Origin: Desulfomonilaceae bacterium
Lineage (GTDB): Bacteria > Desulfobacterota > Desulfomonilia > Desulfomonilales > Desulfomonilaceae
Reading direction: 5' to 3'
DNA length: 64,000 nt
NCBI GenBank assembly: GCA_041662605.1
Contig: JBAZSD010000004.1
Span: 124,001 to 188,000, forward strand
Shown: piece by piece, positions 36,617 through 45,971 of the stretch
Position numbering within the stretch: position 1 is the stretch's first letter
How the letters are laid out: every line of letters begins with the position of its first letter
Made by a program: the position numbers and the translations under genes
The notes under the pieces: model-generated
Seen by the model: the letters and a program-made list of their open reading frames with translations, nothing else
What the model was told of the DNA's origin: nothing
Databases searched by the model: none

Positions 36617-37519
36617 TCATAAGAGAGGTTGAACGGGGATCAGGAACTCGAGGAAAGCAATATCGGCGCTTGAAAGATTTCTTTTGCCATTCACTATCAC
36701 ATCAATTCCTAGTATGAAAGGTCCTTCCGAAAGAGGAATTACAGCCAAACGTCCTTCCCGCAGGTCCGGTTCAACTCCCATACGCGCCAGCATGGCGATA
36801 CCTTTTCCCATCTCAACCAGTTCTTTTATAAAATCTACATTCCCTGTTTCAATAAACACTGAAGGAGCAAAACCATGATTTTCAAATATTTCCTCAACAA
36901 GCTGACGAGTGCCGGACCCCTTTTCCCGTAGAATCAGATTTTCATTCCTCAATTCCTGAATTGAAACAGCCGGGCGGGAACAAAATTTGTGACTGGGCGC
37001 CGTCACAAGGATAATTTCGTCCTGAAGAAAAGGAATTACTTTCAACTTCTCAGCATATTTCAGCCTCCCAACTATGGCTAGATCATTTCGATCTTCTAGA
37101 ACGCTTCGAATCATTTCTTCTGAACTTCCTTCATCAATCTGAATCTGGACAGTTGGATAAGCTTCACGGAATTCAAAAATGTATCGACTCATGAGATAAC
37201 GCACCAGGGTCTTTGTGCTTCCGATTTTAAGAATGCCTCTGGAATCCTTATGGCTGGCATTCAACAGGCGTTCCGCCTCGGCGACGAACCCAAATATCTT
37301 TTCAGATATTTTAAAGACTTTTTGGCCTGTCTCTGTTAATTCAAGCCCCCTTTTCTTTCTTATCAACAGACGAACGCCGAATTGTTCTTCCATGGCTTTA
37401 ATCTGCATACTTACCGCCGGTTGACTGATAAACAGTTTTTCCGCCGCAAGGGAAATGCTCCCACAGGTACTTGCCACATAGAAGGCTCTCAGTTGGTTGA
37501 GATTAAGTTCTTTTACCAT
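36617..37519 (-). CDS. LysR-type transcriptional regulator of catabolic operon 1
   Basis: A LysR regulator with an N-terminal winged helix (NLNQLRAFYVASTCGSISLAAE and LFISQPAVSMQIKAME) and a C-terminal effector domain beginning near residue 95 (GILKIGSTKTLVRY). ATG 37519 has GGGA nine bases upstream; an ATG at 37528 is an alternative, and the open frame to 37585 crosses the operator. It is divergent from the operon at 37728 and is flanked by an ATAAG-N5-CTTAT box shared with the second LysR gene, so it probably activates that operon and controls itself. Confidence 0.9.
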   Translation of the reverse strand: MVKELNLNQLRAFYVASTCGSISLAAEKLFISQPAVSMQIKAMEEQFGVRLLIRKKRGLELTETGQKVFKISEKIFGFVAEAERLLNASHKDSRGILKIGSTKTLVRYLMSRYIFEFREAYPTVQIQIDEGSSEEMIRSVLEDRNDLAIVGRLKYAEKLKVIPFLQDEIILVTAPSHKFCSRPAVSIQELRNENLILREKGSGTRQLVEEIFENHGFAPSVFIETGNVDFIKELVEMGKGIAMLARMGVEPDLREGRLAVIPLSEGPFILGIDVIVNGKRNLSSADIAFLEFLIPVQPLL

Positions 37520-37537
37520 GTCCGTCATTCCCGAAAT

Positions 37538-37552
37538 ATAAGTTTTTCTTAT
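37538..37552. promoter_or_regulatory. LysR-type operator box, ATAAG-N5-CTTAT
   Basis: A perfect inverted repeat ATAAG (37538-37542), TTTTT, CTTAT (37548-37552) containing the T-N11-A core of LysR sites. It lies 19-33 bp upstream of the LysR start and 21 bp upstream of a TTGACA element pointing the other way. The same box is at 53335-53349. Confidence 0.75.
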
Positions 37553-37573
37553 AAAAGCATAAAATTTAGTGAT

Positions 37574-37602
37574 TTGACATGTCAAGCAAAATACTGTGGT
37601 CT
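37574..37602 (+). promoter_or_regulatory. Predicted LysR-activated promoter of catabolic operon 1
   Basis: TTGACA (37574-37579) lies 21 bp after the LysR box; at 17 bp spacing the -10 position is TGGTCT (37597-37602), a poor match, as expected for an activator-dependent promoter. The -35 lies within a 12-bp perfect palindrome TTGACATGTCAA (37574-37585). Predicted start near 37609, 5' leader about 119 nt. Confidence 0.5.
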
Positions 37603-37727
37603 TGTACTCAACATGAGCTGATAAACAATTGTGTTGCGCTCTACCTTCCAGGCTCGGCGCAATAACTCGTGTTCTGGATCCAAACGCCCACGTTCCAACT
37701 TTACCCCTAGCAAGGAGGAACCAGAGA

Positions 37728-39353
37728 ATGGCTGAAGAGTACGACGGGATTATCCTCGGCGCCGGCCCTAATGGTCTGACTGTGGCGGCTTATCTCGCCA
37801 AAGCCGGCCTGAAGATTCTTCTTTTGGAAAAACGTTTTGAGGCGGGAGGAGGGCTGGCGACGGAACAAGTGACCTTACCGGGATTCCTTCACAACACGCA
37901 CGCTGTCTATATGCCGATGGTAGATTATGCTCCCCCCTTGATCGATTTTGATGACTATTTAACCAAGGACTATGATCTTAAGTTCGCGTTCCCATCTCTG
38001 GTAATGGCGATGCCTTTCGCTGACGGCTCATCATTGAGGTTGTATCAGGATGTCGAAAAAACGTGCGAATCCATAGCGCAATTTTCAAAAAAAGACGCCG
38101 AAACTTACAGTAAAATCCAAGTCAGATTTAAGGAATTAACGGAAGATTTCCTCGGACCGGCTACCTATGAAATGGCGAAACCGGCTTTTGAACAGATGAT
38201 CAAGCTGGTGGCCACGGATGTTGGCCGGGAAATCACCGCTTACACGGAAAAAACCCCGAGAGACATAGTCAATGACCTGTTCGAAAATGATCGGGTTAGA
38301 ACCATGTTCCTTTACCTGTCCTGCATGTGGGGACTTAACTATGATCTCGAAGGCGTGAGTTATCTGGTTCCCCTCCTGATCAACAGGGCCACTAACTACA
38401 GACTTGTGGTAGGCGGATCACACCACTTGGCTCATTTATTCACCAAGGTCCTTTATCGAAACGGTGGGATGATCATTTCCCCTGTCACGATAAAAAGAAT
38501 CATACTGGAAAATGGAGCGGCTGCCGGCGTGGAACTCGAAGACGGCGTTGTCTACAAGGCTAGAAAATTCGTTGCAAGCAGCTTAGACCCATTTCAAACA
38601 TTTTTTAAGTATGTGGGGGACAACAATCTCGATCCAACCTTCGTAACCAGACTCAAGGACTGGCAGTGGGAAAGATCGAGCCTTTTCCATGTACATCTAG
38701 CGCTGGATGAAGCGCCTCAATTCAAAGCGGCCGCACAAAACGCAGACATGAATAACGCGCTGATCACCGTACTTGGTTACGAAAATCTTGACAATCTTAT
38801 CAAGCATTATGACGCCATCCACAGCGGCGAGATGTTCCCAGGAGGATTCAACTGCTGTTTTCCGTCCATGCATGATCCCAAACAGGCGCCCCCTGGGAAA
38901 CACACGGCCCTAATCTCGTTGCACGCTCCATATGACCTCAAAGATGGTGGAGCGGAAAAGTGGTATCGCATCCGAGAAAAAGAAGCCGATCGATGTGTTG
39001 AATTGCTCGGGAAATACGCTCCAAATGTCTCTGGGTCAAACATTCTGTGGAGATACATAACCTCGCCTCTCGACATTGGGAACAAGTTTGCCGACATGGT
39101 GAAAGGCTCCTACAAACAGGGCGCTTATCTGCCACTGCAAATGGGATATCTACGCCCCAACGAAGAGTGTTCGCAATATGCTACTCCTGTTAAGAACCTG
39201 TACGTTTGCGGCGCAAGCACGTTCCCCGGTGGCCTTATCACTTTCGGTCCCGGTTATAACGCAGCCAACAGAATCGCCGAGGATCTAGGTATAGATCGTT
39301 GGTGGGGCGAACCGAAATGTGTGCAAAAGGCAAAAGCGAAAGGCACACTTTAG
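37728..39353 (+). CDS. CrtI/phytoene-dehydrogenase-like FAD oxidoreductase (first copy)
   Basis: ATG 37728 follows AAGGAGG (37712-37718) and gives 541 residues. The FAD-binding GAGPNG motif near residue 11 is followed by LLLEKRFEAGGGLATEQ, the Rossmann-fold pattern of the carotenoid desaturase family. The C-terminal FGPGYNAANRIAEDLG is the second FAD contact. Family members desaturate, isomerise or saturate C-C bonds of hydrophobic substrates; no carotenoid genes are near. It opens the first catabolic operon and has a distant paralogue at 39670. Substrate unknown; a cyclic or aromatic ring intermediate is my inference. Confidence 0.85.
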   Translation: MAEEYDGIILGAGPNGLTVAAYLAKAGLKILLLEKRFEAGGGLATEQVTLPGFLHNTHAVYMPMVDYAPPLIDFDDYLTKDYDLKFAFPSLVMAMPFADGSSLRLYQDVEKTCESIAQFSKKDAETYSKIQVRFKELTEDFLGPATYEMAKPAFEQMIKLVATDVGREITAYTEKTPRDIVNDLFENDRVRTMFLYLSCMWGLNYDLEGVSYLVPLLINRATNYRLVVGGSHHLAHLFTKVLYRNGGMIISPVTIKRIILENGAAAGVELEDGVVYKARKFVASSLDPFQTFFKYVGDNNLDPTFVTRLKDWQWERSSLFHVHLALDEAPQFKAAAQNADMNNALITVLGYENLDNLIKHYDAIHSGEMFPGGFNCCFPSMHDPKQAPPGKHTALISLHAPYDLKDGGAEKWYRIREKEADRCVELLGKYAPNVSGSNILWRYITSPLDIGNKFADMVKGSYKQGAYLPLQMGYLRPNEECSQYATPVKNLYVCGASTFPGGLITFGPGYNAANRIAEDLGIDRWWGEPKCVQKAKAKGTL

Positions 39354-39363
39354 GAGACGAAAT

Positions 39364-39624
39364 ATGAAAGTCAACTCGACTGGTCTGGGAAAAACCACCA
39401 TGGTGGCGCACTTCGCCAGCCTGGAAAAGATTAGCGGCGAATCTGAGCCTGCCATGAGGCTGAGCATCGAAGCGACAGAACCTGTTCATTGGTCCATCAA
39501 AGCGACTGTGGGCGGGGATGATCTCCGAACTTTCGCCCGTCTCATGTTCAAACCGTGCAATTTCTTCGCCGTGTTAAAATTATTGTTTTTCGGCAAGAAG
39601 CTTTCATCACCGGAAGCTCATTAG
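39364..39624 (+). CDS. Small conserved-looking hypothetical protein between two FAD oxidoreductases
   Basis: ATG 39364 lies behind GGAG and gives an 86-residue product starting MKVNSTGLGKTTMVAHF with a hydrophobic C-terminal segment (FFAVLKLLFFGKK). It sits 10 bp after the first and 45 bp before the second flavoprotein gene, so it is surely cotranscribed. No family was recognised; a membrane-proximal helper or small subunit of a flavoprotein complex is possible. Confidence 0.65.
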   Translation: MKVNSTGLGKTTMVAHFASLEKISGESEPAMRLSIEATEPVHWSIKATVGGDDLRTFARLMFKPCNFFAVLKLLFFGKKLSSPEAH

Positions 39625-39669
39625 CCGACGCTCCTGTCCAAACCCTGAACAAACAAAGGAGGCCTCTCC

Positions 39670-41334
39670 ATGCCAGATAAGATTTACGACGCGATAGTGG
39701 TCGGCGGCGGTCACCAGGGAACTATTATAGCCTGCTATTTGCAGCACGCCGGTATGAAGACTGTTGTATATGAACGTCAACATGAACTGGGAGGCGGGGC
39801 CTGTGGAGAGGAATTACCCCTACCCGGATTTCTTCAGAACCCATGCGCCCATTGGACTAGATTTTATGGTCATCCAGCTTATGAAGATTTTAAACTGCGT
39901 AATCTTGGCCTCTCATATGTGTTTCCGGACCATAGCGAAGGCATGATTTACGACGACGGCATGGCCTTCATGGGCTACACGGCCTGGAAAGTGATCGACG
40001 AAAATACCGGACGAGCTGAATTTAATGAGATCAACGCACAGAAGACGATAGATCAGATTTCCCGGTTTTCAAAAAGAGACGCTGACACAGCTTATGATCT
40101 CCTGGAGAAATACAAGAAGAAATGGCGAGCGGCCTTCCATGAATGGAGATACAACCCACCTACCCCATGGGGAGTAAATGACGCCTTTGAACGTCTAATC
40201 GGCGATAAAGAAGCCCCAATACCACCGGAGTACCAGTTCTACACTTCCCAGCAGATTGCTTTTGATCTCTTTGAAAGTGACTACCTGCGCACGCTTTTTA
40301 TGCGCTCCTGCATGACATCCAGTGGGGTCTTTCCCAACGACGGCATAGGCATCTACAAGACTCTTCATACGCTTGGACTAATTCTGTCATGGGAACCCGC
40401 TTCCATTGCGATAGGTGGAACACATGCGATAACTCACGCTCTCCAGAGAGCCTTCAGTTCCATGGGCGGTGAATTTGTCGTAGAAACCGGAGTTGAAAGA
40501 GCTATCATCGAAAACGGAAGAGCTACTGGAGTATTACTCAAGGATGGCAGGGAGATCGGGGCCCGACATCTAGTTGTCAGTGACATGAACACCACTCAGA
40601 CAATCCTGCAACTCATCGGTGAAGAACACGTTCCATCCAAGATAGCTCATCGGGCCAAGAATATTCTTCGGGATCGCGCCCAATTGTTTTGGGGGAACTT
40701 CGCTCTTCATGAACTCCCCGAATACACGGCCGCCAAGGATAATCCGGAAATCGGCTTGTGCCCGAGGTTGAACTGGGGTCCGAAAGACCCTGATTATTTT
40801 GCGACGAGGCATCAGGCTGAACTTTTTGTAAAGGGCATACCTGACAAGCTGGTAGCAATTGTGGCGCCTGACAGCATTTGGGATAAGACGAGGTCCCCTG
40901 ACGGAAAACATACCATTCTAATCGAACAGTTTACAGCTCCTTATAGATTTTTCAGCGATAGGGAATGGTTGAAAATGAAAAGCGATGTTGTCGAAATCAT
41001 GAGAGAGCAATGGTCGTGGTATGCTCCCAATATGACCAAAGATAACGTTATCGCTACTCATATCACCACCCCAATGGATGTTCAGATGCGCAATATAAAT
41101 ATGCCGCAAGGGGGTTGGACGGGCGAAGACATGATTGCTTCCCAGATGGGGCGCATGCGACCGTTCCCCGAGTTAGCCTTCTATAGACTGCCTGTGAAAA
41201 ATATTTATCTGGCTTCGGCTGCAGCTCATTCAGGCCCTGGCATAGGTCGAGGCAGCGCTTACAATTGCTTTAAAGTGATTGCAGAAGACTTTGGACTCCC
41301 TAAAATATGGGAGCAAAAAGGTAGAGCCTACTAG
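39670..41334 (+). CDS. CrtI/phytoene-dehydrogenase-like FAD oxidoreductase (second copy)
   Basis: AAAGGAGG lies before the ATG and gives 554 residues. The FAD motif is VVGGGHQGTIIACYL near residue 9, and ERQHELGGGACGEE ends the Rossmann segment. The closing HSGPGIGRGSAYNCFKVIAEDFG matches the family C-terminus. It resembles the first copy in the N-terminal and C-terminal FAD-binding regions and in length but differs through the middle, so the two are old paralogues, possibly a heteromer or sequential enzymes. Twelve bases separate it from the SDR. Confidence 0.85.
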   Translation: MPDKIYDAIVVGGGHQGTIIACYLQHAGMKTVVYERQHELGGGACGEELPLPGFLQNPCAHWTRFYGHPAYEDFKLRNLGLSYVFPDHSEGMIYDDGMAFMGYTAWKVIDENTGRAEFNEINAQKTIDQISRFSKRDADTAYDLLEKYKKKWRAAFHEWRYNPPTPWGVNDAFERLIGDKEAPIPPEYQFYTSQQIAFDLFESDYLRTLFMRSCMTSSGVFPNDGIGIYKTLHTLGLILSWEPASIAIGGTHAITHALQRAFSSMGGEFVVETGVERAIIENGRATGVLLKDGREIGARHLVVSDMNTTQTILQLIGEEHVPSKIAHRAKNILRDRAQLFWGNFALHELPEYTAAKDNPEIGLCPRLNWGPKDPDYFATRHQAELFVKGIPDKLVAIVAPDSIWDKTRSPDGKHTILIEQFTAPYRFFSDREWLKMKSDVVEIMREQWSWYAPNMTKDNVIATHITTPMDVQMRNINMPQGGWTGEDMIASQMGRMRPFPELAFYRLPVKNIYLASAAAHSGPGIGRGSAYNCFKVIAEDFGLPKIWEQKGRAY

Positions 41335-41346
41335 AAGGGAGCGTAG

Positions 41347-42102
41347 ATGAGACGACTTGAAGGTCGAGTCGCTATTGTGACAGGCGCGGGCAAGGGTCTG
41401 GGCCGAGCTTTCTGCGTTAAACTCGCCGGCGAAGGAGCAAAAATAGTCGCTGTTACAAGGGCCGACCTGGACGGGCTCAAAGAAACCGAAAAGCTTGTAA
41501 AGGATGTTGGCAGTGACGCTATAATCAGCCAGGTGGACGTGTCCAACGAAGCCGACACCCTAAGAATGGCCCAGGAAGCTCTTGATAAATTTCACAGAAT
41601 CGACATTCTGGTGAATAATGCCGCATATTACTATGGAGTAAAAAGAAAGCCTTTCCATGAGATTACATCAGATGAATGGGACAAAATGATGGCGGTCAAT
41701 CTAAAAGGCCCCTGGCTATGTTCCAAAGCGGTTTTCGAAGCGATGAAATCTCTGGGCAAAGGCAAAATTATCAATTTGACCTCAGAAGTTTTCTTTACAG
41801 GTTCCCATGGTTTTGTTCACTACGTCTCATCCAAGGGAGGCGTCATTGGTCTTACCCGAGCCCTGGCCGTGGAACTCGGGCCTCACGGAGTATGTGTTAA
41901 CGCTGTGGCCCCTGGATATACAGATACTGAAGCAAGCCGCACAATTGCGGACGTCAACAAATATGATACCAGCAAGACGCCTCTGAAAAGGCTGGAAAGT
42001 CCTGAAGACCTGGTCGGGATTGTAGCCTTTCTTGCTTCTGATGAAAGTAATTTCATAACCGGACAGACCATCCTGGTCGATGGAGGCAGAGCCATGCATT
42101 GA
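41347..42102 (+). CDS. Short-chain dehydrogenase/reductase
   Basis: The 251-residue NAD(P)-dependent oxidoreductase has the cofactor motif TGAGKGLGRAF near residue 12, NNAAYY near 91 (NNAG is usual), the catalytic Ser near 146, and YVSSK with Tyr159 and Lys163. It ends with FITGQTILVDGGRAM. It sits between the flavoproteins and the dikinase pair in operon 1 and probably acts on an alcohol/ketone intermediate of the same pathway. Confidence 0.92.
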   Translation: MRRLEGRVAIVTGAGKGLGRAFCVKLAGEGAKIVAVTRADLDGLKETEKLVKDVGSDAIISQVDVSNEADTLRMAQEALDKFHRIDILVNNAAYYYGVKRKPFHEITSDEWDKMMAVNLKGPWLCSKAVFEAMKSLGKGKIINLTSEVFFTGSHGFVHYVSSKGGVIGLTRALAVELGPHGVCVNAVAPGYTDTEASRTIADVNKYDTSKTPLKRLESPEDLVGIVAFLASDESNFITGQTILVDGGRAMH

Positions 42103-42329
42103 TACTATGCAAACACCATCGTCGGAGAGGGACATTCTCTTCCACTTATTGGATCGTGGGTAGAATCGCTCATCGCTACGAGGAACTCCGATTGCCTGTT
42201 CCTCAAGTGGCGCTCATAAATTCTGTTCATGTTCTCTCCGACAGGTGTGCACGCATATACTGGGCCAGTCGTTATGTTCCAGCGTTCTATCAACCCTTTC
42301 CAACATTTCAAAAGGAAGAGAGAGAACCC

Positions 42330-44012
42330 ATGAAAGTTTACGATGTTGTACCTGGCTTGGAATTTGACGCAGAGCGCGACCTGGCGCAATCACCCGCATG
42401 GTTTTTAGACGCAACGCATTCCGTCCCACCATGGACACCTATGTTCGGATGGTTCTGGATCAATTTTTGTCGTCATGGGATGCAGTATGGCGCGGAGAAG
42501 TTGTCCTTGCCCACGGTTCATGGATGGGATTGGCGATTCATGAACGGAGGCGGCTATCTCACACTGCTCCTTGTAAAAAGCGAAGAAGAAAAACAGAGAA
42601 GAGAAGTAGAGTTCCGGAAGGCCATCCTCCCCTTGATTCAAGACTATGACGGGGTCTGGAACGGATTCGTCAAAGAAATCCTGGGACATTATGAGAATTT
42701 GAAAAAACTGGATCTTGACTCTGCTTCAAACATCGAGCTTCTCGACAACTTTGAAGAGACTATCAATACTTGTCGGCGTATGTGGGAAATACATATGTAC
42801 ATGATGTATGGAACATATACCGCCTACATTCTTTTCGAGAACATGTGTCGTGAATTAGCTGGGATAGACGACACGTCTCCTGTGTTCCACCACATAGTCT
42901 CAGGCTTCGACAACAAGGTGTTTCAGGTTGACCGACGGCTCTGGCAGTTTTCCAAGATAGCGTCAGAACAGGGACTTGCCGGCGTATTTCTTGAAAACCA
43001 AGAAGTGGACATACGTGGAAAATTAGAGGAATCGGAAAAGGGAAGAAACTTCTTAAAGGATTTCAGTGAGTTCCTTAAGGAGGATGGATGGCGTATGCAA
43101 CGAATGTCCGAGATGAACCTGCCGACATGGGTAGAAGACCCAACCCCACCACTTTCTATGGTCAAACAATTTATCCTTAAAGGAGGATCGTTTGATCTCG
43201 ACGAGGAAAGAAATAAGCGAAGTATCGAAAGAAATGAAGCTGAAAAACAGCTCCTTGCCAAGGTTCCTTCAGAGCGACGAGCCTGGCTCGAACCTCTGAT
43301 GCGTCTGGCTCAAAAAAGTGGCATTTTCAGTGAGGAGCACGACCATTATCTTGATCTCTACACACATGCGATGATGCGCAGAAGCGCATTGGGAATCGGT
43401 AGACGTTTCGCGAAAAGCGGAACAATCGATAATCACGAAGACATTTTTTTTCTCATCCCCGATGAAGTTCGGCGCGCAGGACTAAACCCCGGTTCATTTG
43501 ATCTCCGTTACGTTGTGGACAGACGGAAAACAGACTGGTTGGAATGGCAAAAAACTCCTAATCCACCTGCCATCTTAGCTGAAGGATTCGATTTAGACCA
43601 AGCAATGGGAATCTTGGTCAAATCAAATGATCCTATAGCCCTTAAAGTGGTAGTAGGCTCAATGCCGCAGGTTAAGCCTGAACTAAAAGCTGACTTGTAT
43701 GGCACATGCGGATCACCGGGTGTGGCGGAAGGAACAGCTAGGGTTATCGTAACGGAAGATGAACTTCACCTGATAAAGGAAGGAGACATCTTGGTTGCGG
43801 TAAGCACTTCGCCTAGCTGGACTCCTGTTTTTTCGATGATCAAGGGTGTTGTAGTAGACCGTGGGGCAAGCCTATCCCATGCGGCCATTGTGGGACGTGA
43901 ATACGGAATTCCGGTCATCATGAACGTTTTTGAAGGCACAGCCAAGATCAGGTCGGGCCAACGAATAAGAGTGGATGCCAACTTGGGGGCGGTTTTCATC
44001 CTCGACAAGTAG
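42330..44012 (+). CDS. Dikinase phosphohistidine subunit, phenylphosphate-synthase alpha-like (operon 1)
   Basis: The frame is open from 42099 but ATG 42330 after AAAGGAAGAG is the likely start, giving 560 residues. The C-terminal swivelling domain carries SPSWTPVF and DRGASLSHAAIVGREYGIP, with the phosphorylated His at about 517. The upstream 440 residues are the large region found in phenylphosphate synthase alpha rather than in PEP synthase. It pairs with the ATP-binding subunit 89 bp downstream. The pair should transfer a phosphoryl group from ATP to a substrate via His, releasing AMP and phosphate. The substrate is unknown and may not be phenol, since this operon has no UbiD. Confidence 0.85.
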   Translation: MKVYDVVPGLEFDAERDLAQSPAWFLDATHSVPPWTPMFGWFWINFCRHGMQYGAEKLSLPTVHGWDWRFMNGGGYLTLLLVKSEEEKQRREVEFRKAILPLIQDYDGVWNGFVKEILGHYENLKKLDLDSASNIELLDNFEETINTCRRMWEIHMYMMYGTYTAYILFENMCRELAGIDDTSPVFHHIVSGFDNKVFQVDRRLWQFSKIASEQGLAGVFLENQEVDIRGKLEESEKGRNFLKDFSEFLKEDGWRMQRMSEMNLPTWVEDPTPPLSMVKQFILKGGSFDLDEERNKRSIERNEAEKQLLAKVPSERRAWLEPLMRLAQKSGIFSEEHDHYLDLYTHAMMRRSALGIGRRFAKSGTIDNHEDIFFLIPDEVRRAGLNPGSFDLRYVVDRRKTDWLEWQKTPNPPAILAEGFDLDQAMGILVKSNDPIALKVVVGSMPQVKPELKADLYGTCGSPGVAEGTARVIVTEDELHLIKEGDILVAVSTSPSWTPVFSMIKGVVVDRGASLSHAAIVGREYGIPVIMNVFEGTAKIRSGQRIRVDANLGAVFILDK

Positions 44013-44101
44013 TCTAGGGCCTGAAGGACAGATATCTGAATCGTTCATTCGGGTGAGTTTTTTACCCGGACCTTCTCCCTCTCCGGAAAGGACGGATTCA
44101 T

Positions 44102-45127
44102 ATGGCCAAGAAATGGATCTACTGGTTCGACGAACTCGGCGCGGATTTTAATGAACTGGTTGGCAAAAAATGCGCCAACCTCGGAGAAATGACGAAGCTT
44201 GGCATGAAAGTGCCGCCGGGCTTCGCTATATCTGTGGATGGGTACGAACGATTCATGGAAGAAAGTGGAGCTGGGGAAGAAGTAAAGCGATACTTCCATG
44301 ACAATAGGCACGAGATAAATCAAGTTGGAAAAATGATAGAGGCGAGTCGTGAGATACGTCGCATCATCGAGTCCAAGAGTTTACCCCAAGAAATGGCTCA
44401 GGAGTTACATCAAAGTTACGCTTCTCTCTGCGATCAGGTCGGTCTCCACGACCTACCTGTAGCCGTCCGATCCAGTGGCGCTGTTAGTATGCCAGGTCAA
44501 ATGGAAACCTATCTGAATGTACGAGGGAAGAACGATGTCGAAAGAAAGGTGATAAAGGTCTGGGGGAGCGCTTTCACCACTAGGGCGATAGCGTTTCGGA
44601 TTGAGAATAATATGGACATTGCCAAGGCCCCGATAGGCGTAGCTGTTCTTAAAATGGTCAACGCAAAATGCGCAGGGGTCGTTCTTACAGTCTTACCAAC
44701 AACTGGTGACATGACCAAGGTAGTAGTCGAGGGCAATTGGGGACTTGGTGAGAGTGTCGTTAGCGGAGAAATTACTCCGGATCAGTTCATCGTCGACAAG
44801 ACATGCGGGGAGTGTGAAACCACAATAAGCTCAAAGACGAAAATGGTTTGCTACGGCCCAGTTGGGACCTGCGTGGCGGAAGTACCGCGCGATTTACGAT
44901 GTGCAGCATGTTTGGGCTCCGATGAGCTGACCGAGATAGTCCGCATAGCTAAAGAAGTGGAAGCTTACTTCAATCTACCCCAAGACATGGAATGGGTAAT
45001 CGATCAGGACCTGCCTTTTCCCGAAAACATTTATTGGGTTCAGGCTCGTCCAGCGAAGTTCACCAAGAGAAAACAGGACGAATCGCAATATCTTGCGGAT
45101 CTAATGTCTCAGATCTTCAGGATGTGA
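44102..45127 (+). CDS. Dikinase ATP-binding subunit, phenylphosphate-synthase beta-like (operon 1)
   Basis: The 341-residue PEP/pyruvate-dikinase ATP-binding domain shows KCANLGEMTKLGMKVPPGFAI near residue 22, AVRSSGAVSMPGQMETYLNV near 120 and GESVVSGEITPDQFIVDK near 220. The SMPGQMETYLN segment resembles pyruvate phosphate dikinase, unlike the DLPGASFAGQQDTF form in the operon-2 copy. It has no His domain of its own and must work with the preceding subunit. The C-terminal DMEWVIDQD and VQARPAKF are the usual end. An imperfect hairpin lies in the gap before it. Confidence 0.87.
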   Translation: MAKKWIYWFDELGADFNELVGKKCANLGEMTKLGMKVPPGFAISVDGYERFMEESGAGEEVKRYFHDNRHEINQVGKMIEASREIRRIIESKSLPQEMAQELHQSYASLCDQVGLHDLPVAVRSSGAVSMPGQMETYLNVRGKNDVERKVIKVWGSAFTTRAIAFRIENNMDIAKAPIGVAVLKMVNAKCAGVVLTVLPTTGDMTKVVVEGNWGLGESVVSGEITPDQFIVDKTCGECETTISSKTKMVCYGPVGTCVAEVPRDLRCAACLGSDELTEIVRIAKEVEAYFNLPQDMEWVIDQDLPFPENIYWVQARPAKFTKRKQDESQYLADLMSQIFRM

Positions 45128-45159
45128 TGAAGCCAAATCCCAGTTAGCGGAGGGCATCT

Positions 45160-45819
45160 ATGACCAGCCTTTTCACTCAGTATTGGGATGTAATCCCAGG
45201 AAAATTCGACGAGTACTCTGGATTTATAACCAACGAGTACGTTCCGACAATGGAAAGACTGGGCCTCAAGCTTCTCGGCGGTTTTTATGTCGCGGTAGGC
45301 CAGGGACCTCGGATAATTGTCGTGGGCACAGTCGAGAAAGAAGACTATTTGCGACGAATTCTGGCCACGGAGGATTACAGGATCGTTACGGAAAAACTTT
45401 TGTCTCTGGTTTGCAAGTACGCCAGCAAATTATATGTTTCCAGCGGTAGACTGACTAAGGAACCTTACCATATTCAAACTGGAGCTTGGAAATTCAATCA
45501 GTACTATAACGTTCTCCCTGGGAAAGAAGTCGACCATTATCTGTTTGTTAAAGATGAATGTATTCCCGGCATGAAAGAGTTGAGTGTGCCTGTGACCGGC
45601 GCATGGCGCATGGTGATAGGTGATGGCCCAAGAATTCTTGCCGAATGTACAGGCCGGACGATGGTCGACATCGCAGGCTGTATCGACTCAGATCTTTTTC
45701 GAAAACTTGTCCGAAAGCTTAAGAAAAATTTCGCCACTGATTATAATAGCCGAATACTTGCGCCTACAGGAAGGATTGAGATTCCGTCACTTATCAGGGA
45801 CATGATGAAGGGTTTTTAG
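45160..45819 (+). CDS. Tandem duplicated ferredoxin-like (dimeric alpha/beta-barrel-like) protein
   Basis: The 219-residue protein is an internal duplication: residues about 5-100 (FTQYWDVIPGKFDEYSGFI ... YVSSGR) and 115-210 (FNQYYNVLPGKEVDHYLFV ... LAPTGR) align over their whole length. Each half resembles NIPSNAP/antibiotic-biosynthesis-monooxygenase half-barrels. No signal peptide is visible. It is embedded in operon 1 after the dikinase pair and before a single-domain ABM protein, so a small-molecule binding or isomerase role is likely. No closer family recognised. Confidence 0.75.
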   Translation: MTSLFTQYWDVIPGKFDEYSGFITNEYVPTMERLGLKLLGGFYVAVGQGPRIIVVGTVEKEDYLRRILATEDYRIVTEKLLSLVCKYASKLYVSSGRLTKEPYHIQTGAWKFNQYYNVLPGKEVDHYLFVKDECIPGMKELSVPVTGAWRMVIGDGPRILAECTGRTMVDIAGCIDSDLFRKLVRKLKKNFATDYNSRILAPTGRIEIPSLIRDMMKGF

Positions 45820-45971
45820 TTCGATCCAACATGCTTCCGGTCTATGGATAGCCGGGAAATGTTCGAAGAAGACGTTTCAGCCTTTTGCAACATAGGTTTG
45901 TCTATGATGGGTCAGCTAAAAACCGTATTTCTCTTCTCTCTAGTAGTTATGGTTTAGAAAGGAGTTCGACG

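Noticed and set aside
37574..37585. TTGACATGTCAA palindrome as a separate operator
   Set aside because: It coincides with the -35 element and is absent from the matching operon-2 promoter, so the palindrome alone is not strong evidence.
37728..41334. Carotenoid biosynthesis genes
   Set aside because: The flavoproteins are CrtI-like, but no phytoene synthase or other carotenoid gene is present, and the neighbours are catabolic.
42099..42329. N-terminal extension of the operon-1 alpha dikinase subunit
   Set aside because: The extension does not look like the family, and the ATG at 42330 has a good ribosome-binding site.
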